DNA of 64,000 bases from Agarilytica sp033852175 (GTDB lineage: Bacteria; Pseudomonadota; Gammaproteobacteria; Pseudomonadales; Cellvibrionaceae), in contig JAWSUY010000030.1 of NCBI GenBank assembly GCA_033852175.1, positions 62,001 to 126,000 on the forward strand, in the 5' to 3' direction. A program made the translations under genes and the position numbers. Numbering within the stretch: the stretch's first letter is position 1; each line of letters opens with the position of its first letter. This document shows positions 36,166 through 43,923 of the stretch, one piece after another. The notes under the pieces were generated by a model. It worked only from the letters and a program-made list of their open reading frames with translations. It did no database searches and was not told where the DNA came from.

Positions 36166-37497
36166 ATGATGATTAAAAACACGAATTTGCACCAAACCAC
36201 ACTAATGTTAACTTCACTTTTGCTTGCTGCATGCGGCGGCTCGGGAATATCTCCAACTTCCAACGATCAACCAGAGAACGGAGAAGAGCCTGAAACATTG
36301 ACCAATAGCGTTGGTGGTAATTTAGCGCCTATAGCCGATGCCGGCCCCAATCAAACTGCATCAGCAAGCGAGCCCGTAACACTTGACGGACGCGCTTCAA
36401 GCGACCCAGAAGGTCAGCCGCTAAATTACAGATGGACCCAAATATCCGGTGCTCCCGAGCTGACCTTAAGCAGCAACACTGACGCTCAACCCAGCTTCGT
36501 AGCACCCAGCATGCCGAGGGACACTTCAATAACATTTCAACTGGCTGTTGGTGACGGTGTTAATTATGTAAAGGTGGATAACGTTGTAATTCTTGTGCTT
36601 GAAGATGAATCTATCGTCGTTGACGAGAGCTATACAGATACCGAATACACGCTTACCCAAGTTATCAGTGGAGGACCCTGGCAATTTGGACAACAAGCTT
36701 CAGGTATGGCCGTGAATGGTCAAGATCAAGTGTTTTTGGCCAACGGGGACACATTATGGATGATTGATGGCGAAACTATAAGCATATACCTAGGGCCTGA
36801 TGATGGAGATTTTAATTTTTACGATATAGATTTTGATGAAGCTGGCCTGATGTATCTCTTGGACGGCTTTCAAGGAGATATCCTAACTTCCTCAGAAGCT
36901 GGATCTGTGGACATCTACCGACAAGCGGGTGCAGATAGACTTACATTCTCAAACTTCATGGGAGTTGCTGACCCAAGCCAGGTATTAATAACTCATCGCG
37001 ACGGCCTGAGCTCTGTCAATGGAGCAGACGCGCTGCTAGTCCATGGGGATACAGCATTTCATGGTTCTACAGATTGTGCTACAGAAGATATTGCCGTTCA
37101 ACGTTCGGGGGCATTTATCTACAACCCTGGCTGTAACGGAAGTCCTTTCGTTGTGGGCAATACTGTCGATGATGCTCCTAGAGTATTTAATTTAAATGGT
37201 TTTGGGCTGGAAGATGGCGCCCCTGATTGTGTAACAAGAGACCCGGCTGGGGGTTTTTTTGCAGTAGTTGACTACTTCTTCGAAAACACCCAACAACTTG
37301 TACATATGGATGAAGAAGCAACAGAATCCAGCGGCTGGCAATTCGCACTAACATCACCCAGCCTGGATCAAGTCGAAAGTCAAAATGAAGAAACATTTGC
37401 ATTTCATTATTGCGCAATCGCCGCCTCCTCCTCTGGAAAAATATTTTATCAAACCCTCTCACAACTATGGGTACTTACCCCCCGGGAAACCCAATAA
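36142..37497 (+). CDS. Lipoprotein with PKD-like domain, function unknown
   Basis: Up to 451 residues. A lipoprotein signal ends in L-L-A-A-C, with lipidated Cys31 counted from the first ATG. Asn/Glu-rich spacer to about 60; PKD/Ig-like domain about 61-155 (N-L-A-P-I-A-D-A-G-P-N-Q-T, D-G-R-A-S-S-D-P-E-G-Q-P-L-N-Y-R-W-T-Q); then about 290 residues with repeated short strands (e.g. GMAVNGQDQVFLANGDTLW, DFDEAGLMYLLDG) that suggest a beta-propeller. It is probably surface- or periplasm-facing and binds a polymer or protein; no catalytic motif is seen. The start is uncertain: six in-frame ATGs at 36142-36171 come from a hexanucleotide repeat, and the last two (MMIKNTNLHQTT) give the most usual signal peptide. 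There is no good ribosome-binding site. Confidence 0.8.
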   Translation: MDMDMDMDMMIKNTNLHQTTLMLTSLLLAACGGSGISPTSNDQPENGEEPETLTNSVGGNLAPIADAGPNQTASASEPVTLDGRASSDPEGQPLNYRWTQISGAPELTLSSNTDAQPSFVAPSMPRDTSITFQLAVGDGVNYVKVDNVVILVLEDESIVVDESYTDTEYTLTQVISGGPWQFGQQASGMAVNGQDQVFLANGDTLWMIDGETISIYLGPDDGDFNFYDIDFDEAGLMYLLDGFQGDILTSSEAGSVDIYRQAGADRLTFSNFMGVADPSQVLITHRDGLSSVNGADALLVHGDTAFHGSTDCATEDIAVQRSGAFIYNPGCNGSPFVVGNTVDDAPRVFNLNGFGLEDGAPDCVTRDPAGGFFAVVDYFFENTQQLVHMDEEATESSGWQFALTSPSLDQVESQNEETFAFHYCAIAASSSGKIFYQTLSQLWVLTPRETQ

Positions 37498-38124
37498 ATA
37501 TGTCGCTCCGCCAACTTAACGATTATGCTTTTTACGCATTAGGGAGGCCCAACAACCACGGCTTACCCTACTATTGAACAACCCCAGATGTAATGCCTCG
37601 TTTACCAGTAAAGGAATAATTCGAGGCACAGCCCCACCCCACTTAAACATTCTGCTGTCTCGGCATATTCAGCGATTTCGGCGTAAGTGCAGTACTGCAG
37701 TCACCCTACCAACGGGACAATAAACTAGAAAAATTTACCTCACAGCCTCAACTAAGTATTTCAACTCTCCCAATGACCACCTGCATGGCGTCAAAAACTG
37801 CTCTCGCTTTCAGACATATTGTTTTTATGGGTCCACCAACAGAGCAGAAATCCTGTCAAACACTGTAGATTTTGCCGAATCAAAACACTTTTAATACAAC
37901 ATTGTATTGCGCACAATTCGACGCCCCCCCCCCAACAAAGTAATCAGGAAGGAGATTAAATCTATCAGCAGAGGACTCGGCCAAAAAGGTTGCATTCATG
38001 ACCATTACTGCCACACAAAAGAAACAAACTATACCAACCAGGAATTAGAAAAACACCTCATAACCGCTTGGGTGACTATTTTTCAAATCTTCCAGTTACA
38101 CAAAATCATTAACAGACACTACAA
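37498..38124. other. Gap between two lipoprotein genes (627 bases)
   Basis: No convincing gene. A 7-base inverted repeat (TGCCTCG 37594-37600 / CGAGGCA 37622-37628) and a C10 homopolymer (37924-37933) are the visible structures. A 73-codon frame from a TTG at 37907 runs through the C10 tract, but has no ribosome-binding site and no recognisable protein, so I do not call it. Confidence 0.5.
37924..37933 (+). repeat. C10 homopolymer tract
   Basis: Ten consecutive C residues in the gap between the two lipoprotein genes. Tracts of this length are prone to slipped-strand change. It lies about 190 bases from the 3' end of the convergent lipoprotein gene, so any effect on either gene is unclear. 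Confidence 0.7.
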
Positions 38125-39156
38125 TTAAGAACAATTGCCTCCAGGACAATTTAGCAACCTCAACCGGATACTAGTCGAAATAAACGTAGAACTCTCTCCG
38201 AGACATAGATTCACATCCTCAACCACACAGGGGCCATCCCACACTCCATTACCAAGGACATCAAAGGCCTCATTTCCATTTGCATCAAGAAAAAACTCAC
38301 CGACGCCATAAGAACCATTCTCATCCTCATCTACGTACACCTCCCCCAAGTCTACAAATGCTTCGCCAATGTCATAAATATTATTTCCATTAACATCTTC
38401 AAACTCTTCTGCACCACTTGCGTATGCAAGAACCGTCACAATACGACCATCCACACTCCCCTCTGTAGTCGACCAAGTTAACGAACACTCACCGCCTGAC
38501 ATTTCGCAAGTAGAAGGCTCCACCAATCCAGTCTCAGGAGAAACAATGGTAGCTCGCGAACCATCCCGAACTTTATGACCAAACTGATCAACGGCCGCCA
38601 TTGACAAGGTCACGTCAAACCCGACCAAATCGGCAGCTTTAAAAACATCAAATGCTCCAAACGCATCATTAAATACAATATCATCGCTCAACTCTATTGC
38701 GAACGAGAATGAGGAAGCTATAAAGGTACTGGTCGAAACTTGAATTTCATCCGATACCGCGCGGATATCTCTCCCACTAAGAGTTGCAGTAACATGAAGA
38801 GCAACGGCAACAGTCCCACTTTGAACAGCAACAGATACAACCCCTGAGGTATTACTCGTACCACTATCAGAAAGTATACGCGCCCCCCCCACCTCCGAAC
38901 TTATTTCAAAACCCACCGACTCTCCACTCAAAGACTGCCCCTCAAGATCAGCAACTTTAAAGCTAATAACACTAATCTCCTCCCCCCCCTGACCTTTTAG
39001 AGTCAACTCATCAAATGTTTGAGACTCAAATGAAATTGTAGCGCTATCATCAGCAACCCCGGAATCTCCAGGCGCCGCAGGCGCGCCACCACACCCCACA
39101 ACAAGCGTTATTGACGCAGTCAATATTATTTTTAAGAATTTAAGCTCGAAGCCCAT
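38125..39156 (-). CDS. Lipoprotein with Ig-like (Big_1-type) domain and Ca-binding-like DxNGN repeats
   Basis: 343 residues. Lipobox L-V-V-G-C near residue 22, then a Gly/Asp spacer. An Ig-like domain at about 40-145 resembles bacterial Ig-like group 1 (V-A-D-L-E-G-Q-S-L-S-G-E-S-V-G-F-E; N-T-S-G-V-V-S-V-A-V-Q-S-G). A second beta domain covers about 150-250. Near 255-310 are three acidic loops: D-V-N-G-N-N-I-Y-D-I-G-E, D-E-D-E-N-G-S-Y-G-V-G-E and D-A-N-G-N-E-A-F-D-V, resembling calcium-binding EF-hand/dockerin-like loops. Four Cys in the last 130 residues may form disulphides. Two G8 runs lie in the coding strand. It is probably an exported adhesin- or scaffold-like protein; function unknown. 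It is convergent with the PKD lipoprotein. Confidence 0.8.
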   Translation of the reverse strand: MGFELKFLKIILTASITLVVGCGGAPAAPGDSGVADDSATISFESQTFDELTLKGQGGEEISVISFKVADLEGQSLSGESVGFEISSEVGGARILSDSGTSNTSGVVSVAVQSGTVAVALHVTATLSGRDIRAVSDEIQVSTSTFIASSFSFAIELSDDIVFNDAFGAFDVFKAADLVGFDVTLSMAAVDQFGHKVRDGSRATIVSPETGLVEPSTCEMSGGECSLTWSTTEGSVDGRIVTVLAYASGAEEFEDVNGNNIYDIGEAFVDLGEVYVDEDENGSYGVGEFFLDANGNEAFDVLGNGVWDGPCVVEDVNLCLGESSTFISTSIRLRLLNCPGGNCS

Positions 39157-39407
39157 ATTTTCACCAGTTAAGCAGGTCCAGATGTTTAAACATCCCTTAA
39201 GGAATTCTGATGCATTACCAACAAGACTACTTCAAGTCTAAAATGCATGCACTCGACCTCGATAATAGCTTAGAAAACCCCGCTAAGCCAATAAAACGTA
39301 TGGAAAAATCCAAATATGAGCATCACTTTGTGATATCCTCGGCTGATCGGTCCAGGCAGCATTTTTGAGCCCAAATCAGTCGTCAAATCCAGACATTCAA
39401 ACCCCAT

Positions 39408-39932
39408 ATGGCACGTCACAGTCACCCACAAGCAAGCAGAGCCAAAGAGCCATCAAGGGTTCCTGCATGGGTGTGGCTATTTACTGGTGCAATACTCGGT
39501 GCGTTCGTCATGTTTCTACTGCATTTATCAGAAACATCGCCCACACAAAAATCGGAATCAAAACCGGACCAAGCAAAGAAAGAAGAAAAACAAAAACCGC
39601 GCTTTGATTTTTACGAGCTGCTCAAAGACGCAGACATTCCCATATTAAGCAGCCCTCGACCTAAAAACGAAAACACTGCAAAACCAAGCCCTACTGTCGA
39701 ATTCCTTTTGCAAGTTGCATCTTTTAAGTCTCTGCCAGACGCAGAGCAACTGAGAGCAGAATTAGTACTGCTCAATCTCGAGGCCTATACTGAGCGCGCC
39801 AAAATTCGCAACGGCGAGACCTGGAATCGCGTATTGGTTGGCCCATTCACATCAAAATCAAAGCTATCCAAAGCTCGCTCAATCTTATTGAGCAACCATC
39901 ATGAAGCCCTCGTTTTAAAGCGAAAACCCTAA
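39408..39932 (+). CDS. FtsN-like SPOR-domain membrane protein
   Basis: 174 residues: short basic cytoplasmic N-terminus, one transmembrane helix (VPAWVWLFTGAILGAFVMFL, about 18-37), a charged Lys/Glu periplasmic linker and a C-terminal SPOR domain (about 96-170; FLLQVASFKSLPDAEQLRAE). SPOR domains bind glycan strands stripped of peptides at the septum, so it probably acts in cell division as FtsN or a paralogue. The same gene lies directly upstream of hslVU in Pseudomonas. Another frame starting at 39365 overlaps it and is rejected. Confidence 0.88.
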   Translation: MARHSHPQASRAKEPSRVPAWVWLFTGAILGAFVMFLLHLSETSPTQKSESKPDQAKKEEKQKPRFDFYELLKDADIPILSSPRPKNENTAKPSPTVEFLLQVASFKSLPDAEQLRAELVLLNLEAYTERAKIRNGETWNRVLVGPFTSKSKLSKARSILLSNHHEALVLKRKP

Positions 39933-39940
39933 AGCCGCGG

Positions 39941-39969
39941 CTTGAATTTGGCTCAGCAAACCCCACCTA
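39941..39969 (+). promoter_or_regulatory. Sigma-32 (heat-shock) type promoter for hslVU
   Basis: CTTGAAT at 39941-39947, then a 13-base spacer and CCCCACCTA at 39961-39969. This fits the RpoH consensus (CTTGAAA - N11-16 - CCCCATNT) very well. It lies about 60 bases before the hslV GTG, in the gap after the SPOR gene, so hslVU can be heat-induced independently. Confidence 0.8.
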
Positions 39970-40029
39970 GACAGAACTGACTAGCATTGACGGCGTTTCT
40001 GTCACAAAAGAACTTTCTAAGGACATCTC

Positions 40030-40569
40030 GTGGAACAATATCGAGGCACTACCATCCTCTCCGTACGCAGAGGCAATCATGTTGTGATTGGCGGTGACGG
40101 CCAAGTATCGCTCGGCAACACCATTATGAAAGGCAATGCCTGTAAAGTACGACGCCTCTACAAAGGTCAAGTTATCGCAGGCTTTGCTGGCGGTACAGCT
40201 GACGCATTTACACTTTTCGAGCGCTTTGAAAGTAAGCTAGAAGCCCACGGCGGGCAACTGGTTCGTGCTGCCGTTGAGCTGGCTAAAGAATGGCGAACGG
40301 ACAGAGCATTACGAAAACTTGAAGCCTTACTGGCTGTTGCCAATAAAGATGCATCTTTAATCATCACTGGTAACGGAGATGTTATCCAACCCGAAGATGA
40401 CTTAATCGCTATTGGTTCCGGCGGCGCATTTGCTCAGTCTGCTGCAAAAGCCCTAATGGAAAATACAGATCTGTCCGCTCGCGACGTTGTGGAGAAATCA
40501 CTCTCTATCGCAGGCGACATCTGCGTTTACACCAACCACAATTTCACCATTGAAGAGCTTGGGCAATAG
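40030..40569 (+). CDS. hslV: ATP-dependent protease subunit HslV (ClpQ)
   Basis: A 179-residue proteasome-like threonine peptidase. The N-terminus is M-E-Q-Y-R-G-T-T-I-L-S-V-R-R, so the catalytic Thr (first T of TTI) lies behind a six-residue extension rather than directly after Met as in E. coli; the extension must be removed to form the active site. Other conserved parts: G-G-D-G-Q-V-S-L-G-N-T, K-V-R-R-L-Y, G-F-A-G-G-T-A-D-A-F-T-L and G-S-G-G-x-x-A-Q-S-A-A. It forms a double hexamer capped by HslU. The start is GTG at 40030 with AAGGA upstream. Confidence 0.96.
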   Translation: MEQYRGTTILSVRRGNHVVIGGDGQVSLGNTIMKGNACKVRRLYKGQVIAGFAGGTADAFTLFERFESKLEAHGGQLVRAAVELAKEWRTDRALRKLEALLAVANKDASLIITGNGDVIQPEDDLIAIGSGGAFAQSAAKALMENTDLSARDVVEKSLSIAGDICVYTNHNFTIEELGQ

Positions 40570-40605
40570 CCGAACCTTCTAGACTTATTTTTGCGAGAAA
40601 ACCTC

Positions 40606-41919
40606 ATGTCACAAATGACACCCCGTGAAATCGTACACGAGCTGGACAAACATATCGTCGGACAGGGAGCGGCTAAGAAAGCTGTCGCTATCGCCCTACG
40701 CAATCGCTGGAGAAGAATGCAGCTTGACGAAAACCTGCGCAGCGAAATAACCCCAAAAAACATTTTAATGATAGGCCCTACCGGCGTCGGCAAAACAGAA
40801 ATCGCACGACGATTAGCTAAATTAGCTAATGCCCCGTTTATTAAAATCGAAGCGACTAAGTTTACTGAAGTGGGCTACGTTGGCCGCGACGTTGAATCGA
40901 TCATCCGCGACCTAATCGACAGCGCGATAAAACTGTACCGTGAGCAGGAAGTAATAAAAGTCGAGCACCGTGCACAAGAAGCGGCAGAAGAGCGTATCTT
41001 GGATGCCCTTCTACCTCCCGCGCGCGGCGAAGAGGTGGATCACGAGTCTTCAACACGCCAGATATTCCGCAAGAAACTCCGCGAAGGTGATCTCGACGAC
41101 AAAGAAGTTGAGCTTGATCTTGCCGCAACACCTGTAGGCGTAGAAATCATGGCGCCTCCCGGCATGGAAGACATGACCAATCAGCTGCAAGGTATGTTTT
41201 CTAACATGTCTTCAGGAAAGACCAAGAAAACTAAATTACCGGTTAAAAAAGCGCTGAAAAAAGTCCTCGACGAAGAAGCTCAAAAGCTGATTAACGAAGA
41301 CGATATTAAGGCCCGCGCTATTGAAGCCACAGAACAAAACGGAATTGTGTTTTTGGATGAAATCGACAAGGTCAGCAAACGCCAAGGCGCGTCTGGTGGC
41401 GATGTTTCCCGAGAAGGTGTCCAACGTGATTTGCTGCCCCTCATTGAAGGCTGCACCATAAGTACCAAACACGGCATGATCAAAACCGACCATATTTTGT
41501 TTATCGCCTCAGGCGCTTTCCACTTAAGCAAACCTTCTGACCTCATCCCCGAACTGCAAGGTCGCCTACCTATTCGCGTGGAACTGGAAGCGCTTACTCC
41601 ATCGGATTTCGAACGCATTTTAACGGAGCCGGACGCCTCCCTAACAGAACAGCATCAAGCTCTTTTAGGCGCTGAAGGTCTTTCAATCAAATTTACCGAA
41701 GACGGCATTCGAAAAATTGCAGAAACTGCCTTTCATGTGAACGAAAGCACAGAGAATATCGGTGCTCGCCGCCTCCATACCGTACTTGAAAAGCTACTAG
41801 AAGACGTATCATTTGACGCAGATTCATCCGATAAAGACCTCGTTATCGATGCAGACTTCGTCGAATCGCAGCTTGGCGAACTGTCCAAAAATGAAGATCT
41901 AAGTCGGTTTATTCTCTAG
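40606..41919 (+). CDS. hslU: ATP-dependent protease ATPase subunit HslU (ClpY)
   Basis: 437 residues from ATG 40606 (MSQMTPREIVHELDKHIVGQ), preferred over an upstream TTG. It is an AAA+ unfoldase that recognises and feeds substrates to HslV. Walker A G-P-T-G-V-G-K-T (57-64), the pore loop G-Y-V-G-R, the intermediate domain (about 110-235), Walker B V-F-L-D-E-I-D-K, and sensor 2 N-I-G-A-R-R-L-H near the C-terminus. The C-terminal L-S-R-F-I-L docks into HslV. It lies 36 bases after hslV in the same operon. Confidence 0.97.
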   Translation: MSQMTPREIVHELDKHIVGQGAAKKAVAIALRNRWRRMQLDENLRSEITPKNILMIGPTGVGKTEIARRLAKLANAPFIKIEATKFTEVGYVGRDVESIIRDLIDSAIKLYREQEVIKVEHRAQEAAEERILDALLPPARGEEVDHESSTRQIFRKKLREGDLDDKEVELDLAATPVGVEIMAPPGMEDMTNQLQGMFSNMSSGKTKKTKLPVKKALKKVLDEEAQKLINEDDIKARAIEATEQNGIVFLDEIDKVSKRQGASGGDVSREGVQRDLLPLIEGCTISTKHGMIKTDHILFIASGAFHLSKPSDLIPELQGRLPIRVELEALTPSDFERILTEPDASLTEQHQALLGAEGLSIKFTEDGIRKIAETAFHVNESTENIGARRLHTVLEKLLEDVSFDADSSDKDLVIDADFVESQLGELSKNEDLSRFIL

Positions 41920-41927
41920 AGATCAAC

Positions 41928-42332
41928 ATGCGAGATGAAGCCCCCAAAAAAATAAAGTTTCATCGCCAATCTCAAATACTAGAGGTGGAATTCAGCGCTG
42001 CGTGTTATTCGCTCAGCGCTGAATATCTTCGCGTTTTTTCGCCTTCAGCAGAAGTTAAAGGTCACGGACCTGGACAAGAAGTTTTGCAGCTCGATAAAGC
42101 TGAAGTATCGATCACCTCGATCGAAGCCCAGGGCAATTACGCAATCAAACTAATTTTCAGCGACAAGCATGATTCCGGCATTTACACCTGGTCATATTTG
42201 CGAACACTCGGCAAAGAACATGAAGAGAACTGGAAGGACTATTTACAAAAAGTGGCCGAGCACGAGCTCACCAAAGACCTCAGCCCCATAAAGTGGATGA
42301 CTCCCAAGTCTAAACCCGCCCCAAACCTATAA
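41928..42332 (+). CDS. DUF971 (gamma-butyrobetaine-hydroxylase-like N-terminal) family protein
   Basis: A 134-residue single-domain protein with the DUF971 pattern: I-K-F-H-R-Q-S-Q-I-L-E-V-E-F, Y-S-L-S-A-E-Y-L-R-V-F-S-P-S-A-E-V-K-G-H-G, I-E-A-Q-G-N-Y-A-I-K-L-I-F-S-D-x-H-D-S-G-I-Y-T-W-S-Y-L. In other proteins this domain binds a metal or sits beside iron-sulphur machinery; here it stands alone. It begins eight bases after hslU, a pairing conserved in Pseudomonas, so it is likely coexpressed with the protease. Biochemical role unknown. Confidence 0.9.
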   Translation: MRDEAPKKIKFHRQSQILEVEFSAACYSLSAEYLRVFSPSAEVKGHGPGQEVLQLDKAEVSITSIEAQGNYAIKLIFSDKHDSGIYTWSYLRTLGKEHEENWKDYLQKVAEHELTKDLSPIKWMTPKSKPAPNL

Positions 42333-42530
42333 CCTCACGCACCGTTATCATTCGCGCAGCTACCCCACCACATCAAACCTTTCTTATCTAAATCCCCTCA
42401 CCACACTGGACCCCTCATTAATTGAGTGAGCTCCAGCGAGCGCCCACCCACAATCGGCCAGAGTATGATTAGAACCTCCGCCCCTTACGCGCTACAATAG
42501 CGCCAATTTTACTCAGCATCGAGACGCGTC

Positions 42531-43280
42531 ATGTCAGAAAAGAATACGACCCACTTTGGGTATGAGCAGGTTAATACCGACGAAAAAGCAGGCCGTGTTG
42601 CCGGTGTTTTCCACTCCGTTGCAGCAAAATACGACATTATGAACGACTTAATGTCCGCTGGCGCTCACCGAATCTGGAAGCGTTTCACTATCGAGCTGTC
42701 AGGCGTTAGACCGGGCAATACTGTTCTCGATATCGCTGGAGGCACAGGCGACTTAAGCCGTAAATTTTCTGAACTTGTCGGCGACAAAGGCCGAGTTGTT
42801 TTGGCTGATATAAACGATTCAATGCTGAATGTCGGGCGCGATAAATTAACGGATCTTGGCGTAGCCGGGAATATCAGCTTCGCTCAAGCGGATGCTCAGT
42901 ACCTGCCCTTTCCTGACAACACTTTTGACTGCATCACCATTGCTTTTGGGCTGCGAAACGTCACAGATAAAGATCTCGCATTACGTTCAATGCTCAGAGT
43001 ACTAAAACCCGGTGGCCGCTTACTCGTATTAGAGTTCTCAAAACCCAGCAATCCATTATTCGCAAAAATATACGATACGTACTCGTTTTCTATACTGCCA
43101 AAAATCGGGAAATTGATTGCGAATGATGAGGACAGCTACCGCTATCTCGCAGAAAGCATTCGCATGCATCCCGATCAAGAGACCCTTAAATCCATGATGG
43201 ATAATGCGGGATTTTCTCAGACTAAATATTACAATATGACGGGCGGTGCAGTTGCCGTACACAAAGGGTACAAACCCTAA
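42531..43280 (+). CDS. ubiE: Ubiquinone/menaquinone biosynthesis C-methyltransferase UbiE
   Basis: A 249-residue class I SAM methyltransferase that adds the C-methyl group in ubiquinone (and menaquinone) synthesis. SAM-binding motif I is V-L-D-I-A-G-G-T-G-D-L; family motifs Y-D-I-M-N-D-L-M-S-A-G-x-H-R-x-W-K and F-G-L-R-N-V-T-D-x-x-x-A-L are present. Its stop is directly followed by the ubiJ ATG with no gap, and a TACAAT box near 42493 could be its promoter. Confidence 0.97.
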   Translation: MSEKNTTHFGYEQVNTDEKAGRVAGVFHSVAAKYDIMNDLMSAGAHRIWKRFTIELSGVRPGNTVLDIAGGTGDLSRKFSELVGDKGRVVLADINDSMLNVGRDKLTDLGVAGNISFAQADAQYLPFPDNTFDCITIAFGLRNVTDKDLALRSMLRVLKPGGRLLVLEFSKPSNPLFAKIYDTYSFSILPKIGKLIANDEDSYRYLAESIRMHPDQETLKSMMDNAGFSQTKYYNMTGGAVAVHKGYKP

Positions 43281-43913
43281 ATGTTGAACGATCCAAGCAT
43301 TAGTACAGCCATAGGGCTTATTCTGGAAAAAAGCCTGAATACAGCCCTTCGATACGACCCAGCTACGCGCGTCAAACTGCAGACCCTAAACAGCAAAATT
43401 GTAAAACTGTCCTGTCACTCACCGAATATTGAACTTACTTTTTTTATTACTGACGAAGAAATTCGCGTCAGCGCTATCGACGACGCTAACGACGCCGACG
43501 TCATCATTTCTGGAGAAGCTTCAGAATTTCTTAGTCTTCTAGGGCAATCAACGTATTCCCTCAGTGATTTAAACATCGAGATTTCCGGTAAGGTTAGCCT
43601 CCTCAACCAGATACAAACGATTCTATCTGACGTAGAAATAGACTGGGAAGAACCTCTCACCGAAATTCTCGGTGTCGTTCCTGGCCACGCACTCGCGGAG
43701 TCTCTCCGCAGCTCTTTCAGCTGGGTGAAAAAACAAAGCAACAGCGTGAAACAAGCCATTCCCGAACTCTTAACTGAAGAGCTCAGAGCCGTACCATCAG
43801 AAACTGAGCTCAATCATTTCTACCAAGAAGTCGACCAGCTTAGTTCTGCAAGCCAACGAATCGATGCTCGTATTCAGCGCATAAAACAAACCCTCGTAAC
43901 AAAACAAATTTAA
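43281..43913 (+). CDS. ubiJ: Ubiquinone biosynthesis accessory factor UbiJ
   Basis: A 210-residue protein with an N-terminal SCP2 sterol-carrier-like fold (about 15-115), which offers a hydrophobic pocket for ubiquinone intermediates, and a C-terminal helical/coiled-coil part (about 170-205). It organises the soluble Ubi complex with UbiK. Sequence conservation in this family is low, but the fixed place between ubiE and ubiB and the length make the call safe. Confidence 0.92.
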   Translation: MLNDPSISTAIGLILEKSLNTALRYDPATRVKLQTLNSKIVKLSCHSPNIELTFFITDEEIRVSAIDDANDADVIISGEASEFLSLLGQSTYSLSDLNIEISGKVSLLNQIQTILSDVEIDWEEPLTEILGVVPGHALAESLRSSFSWVKKQSNSVKQAIPELLTEELRAVPSETELNHFYQEVDQLSSASQRIDARIQRIKQTLVTKQI

Positions 43914-43923
43914 GAAGCCGCTC

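Noticed and set aside
37498..37560. Short stretch resembling an integron attC-like or recombination core
   Set aside because: No proper paired R and L boxes or repeated cassettes, and no integrase nearby.
37907..38128. 73-codon frame through the C10 tract
   Set aside because: TTG start, no ribosome-binding site, low-complexity start and no recognisable protein; probably chance.
39365..39607. 80-codon frame overlapping the SPOR gene
   Set aside because: Out of frame with the clear transmembrane/SPOR protein; a shadow.
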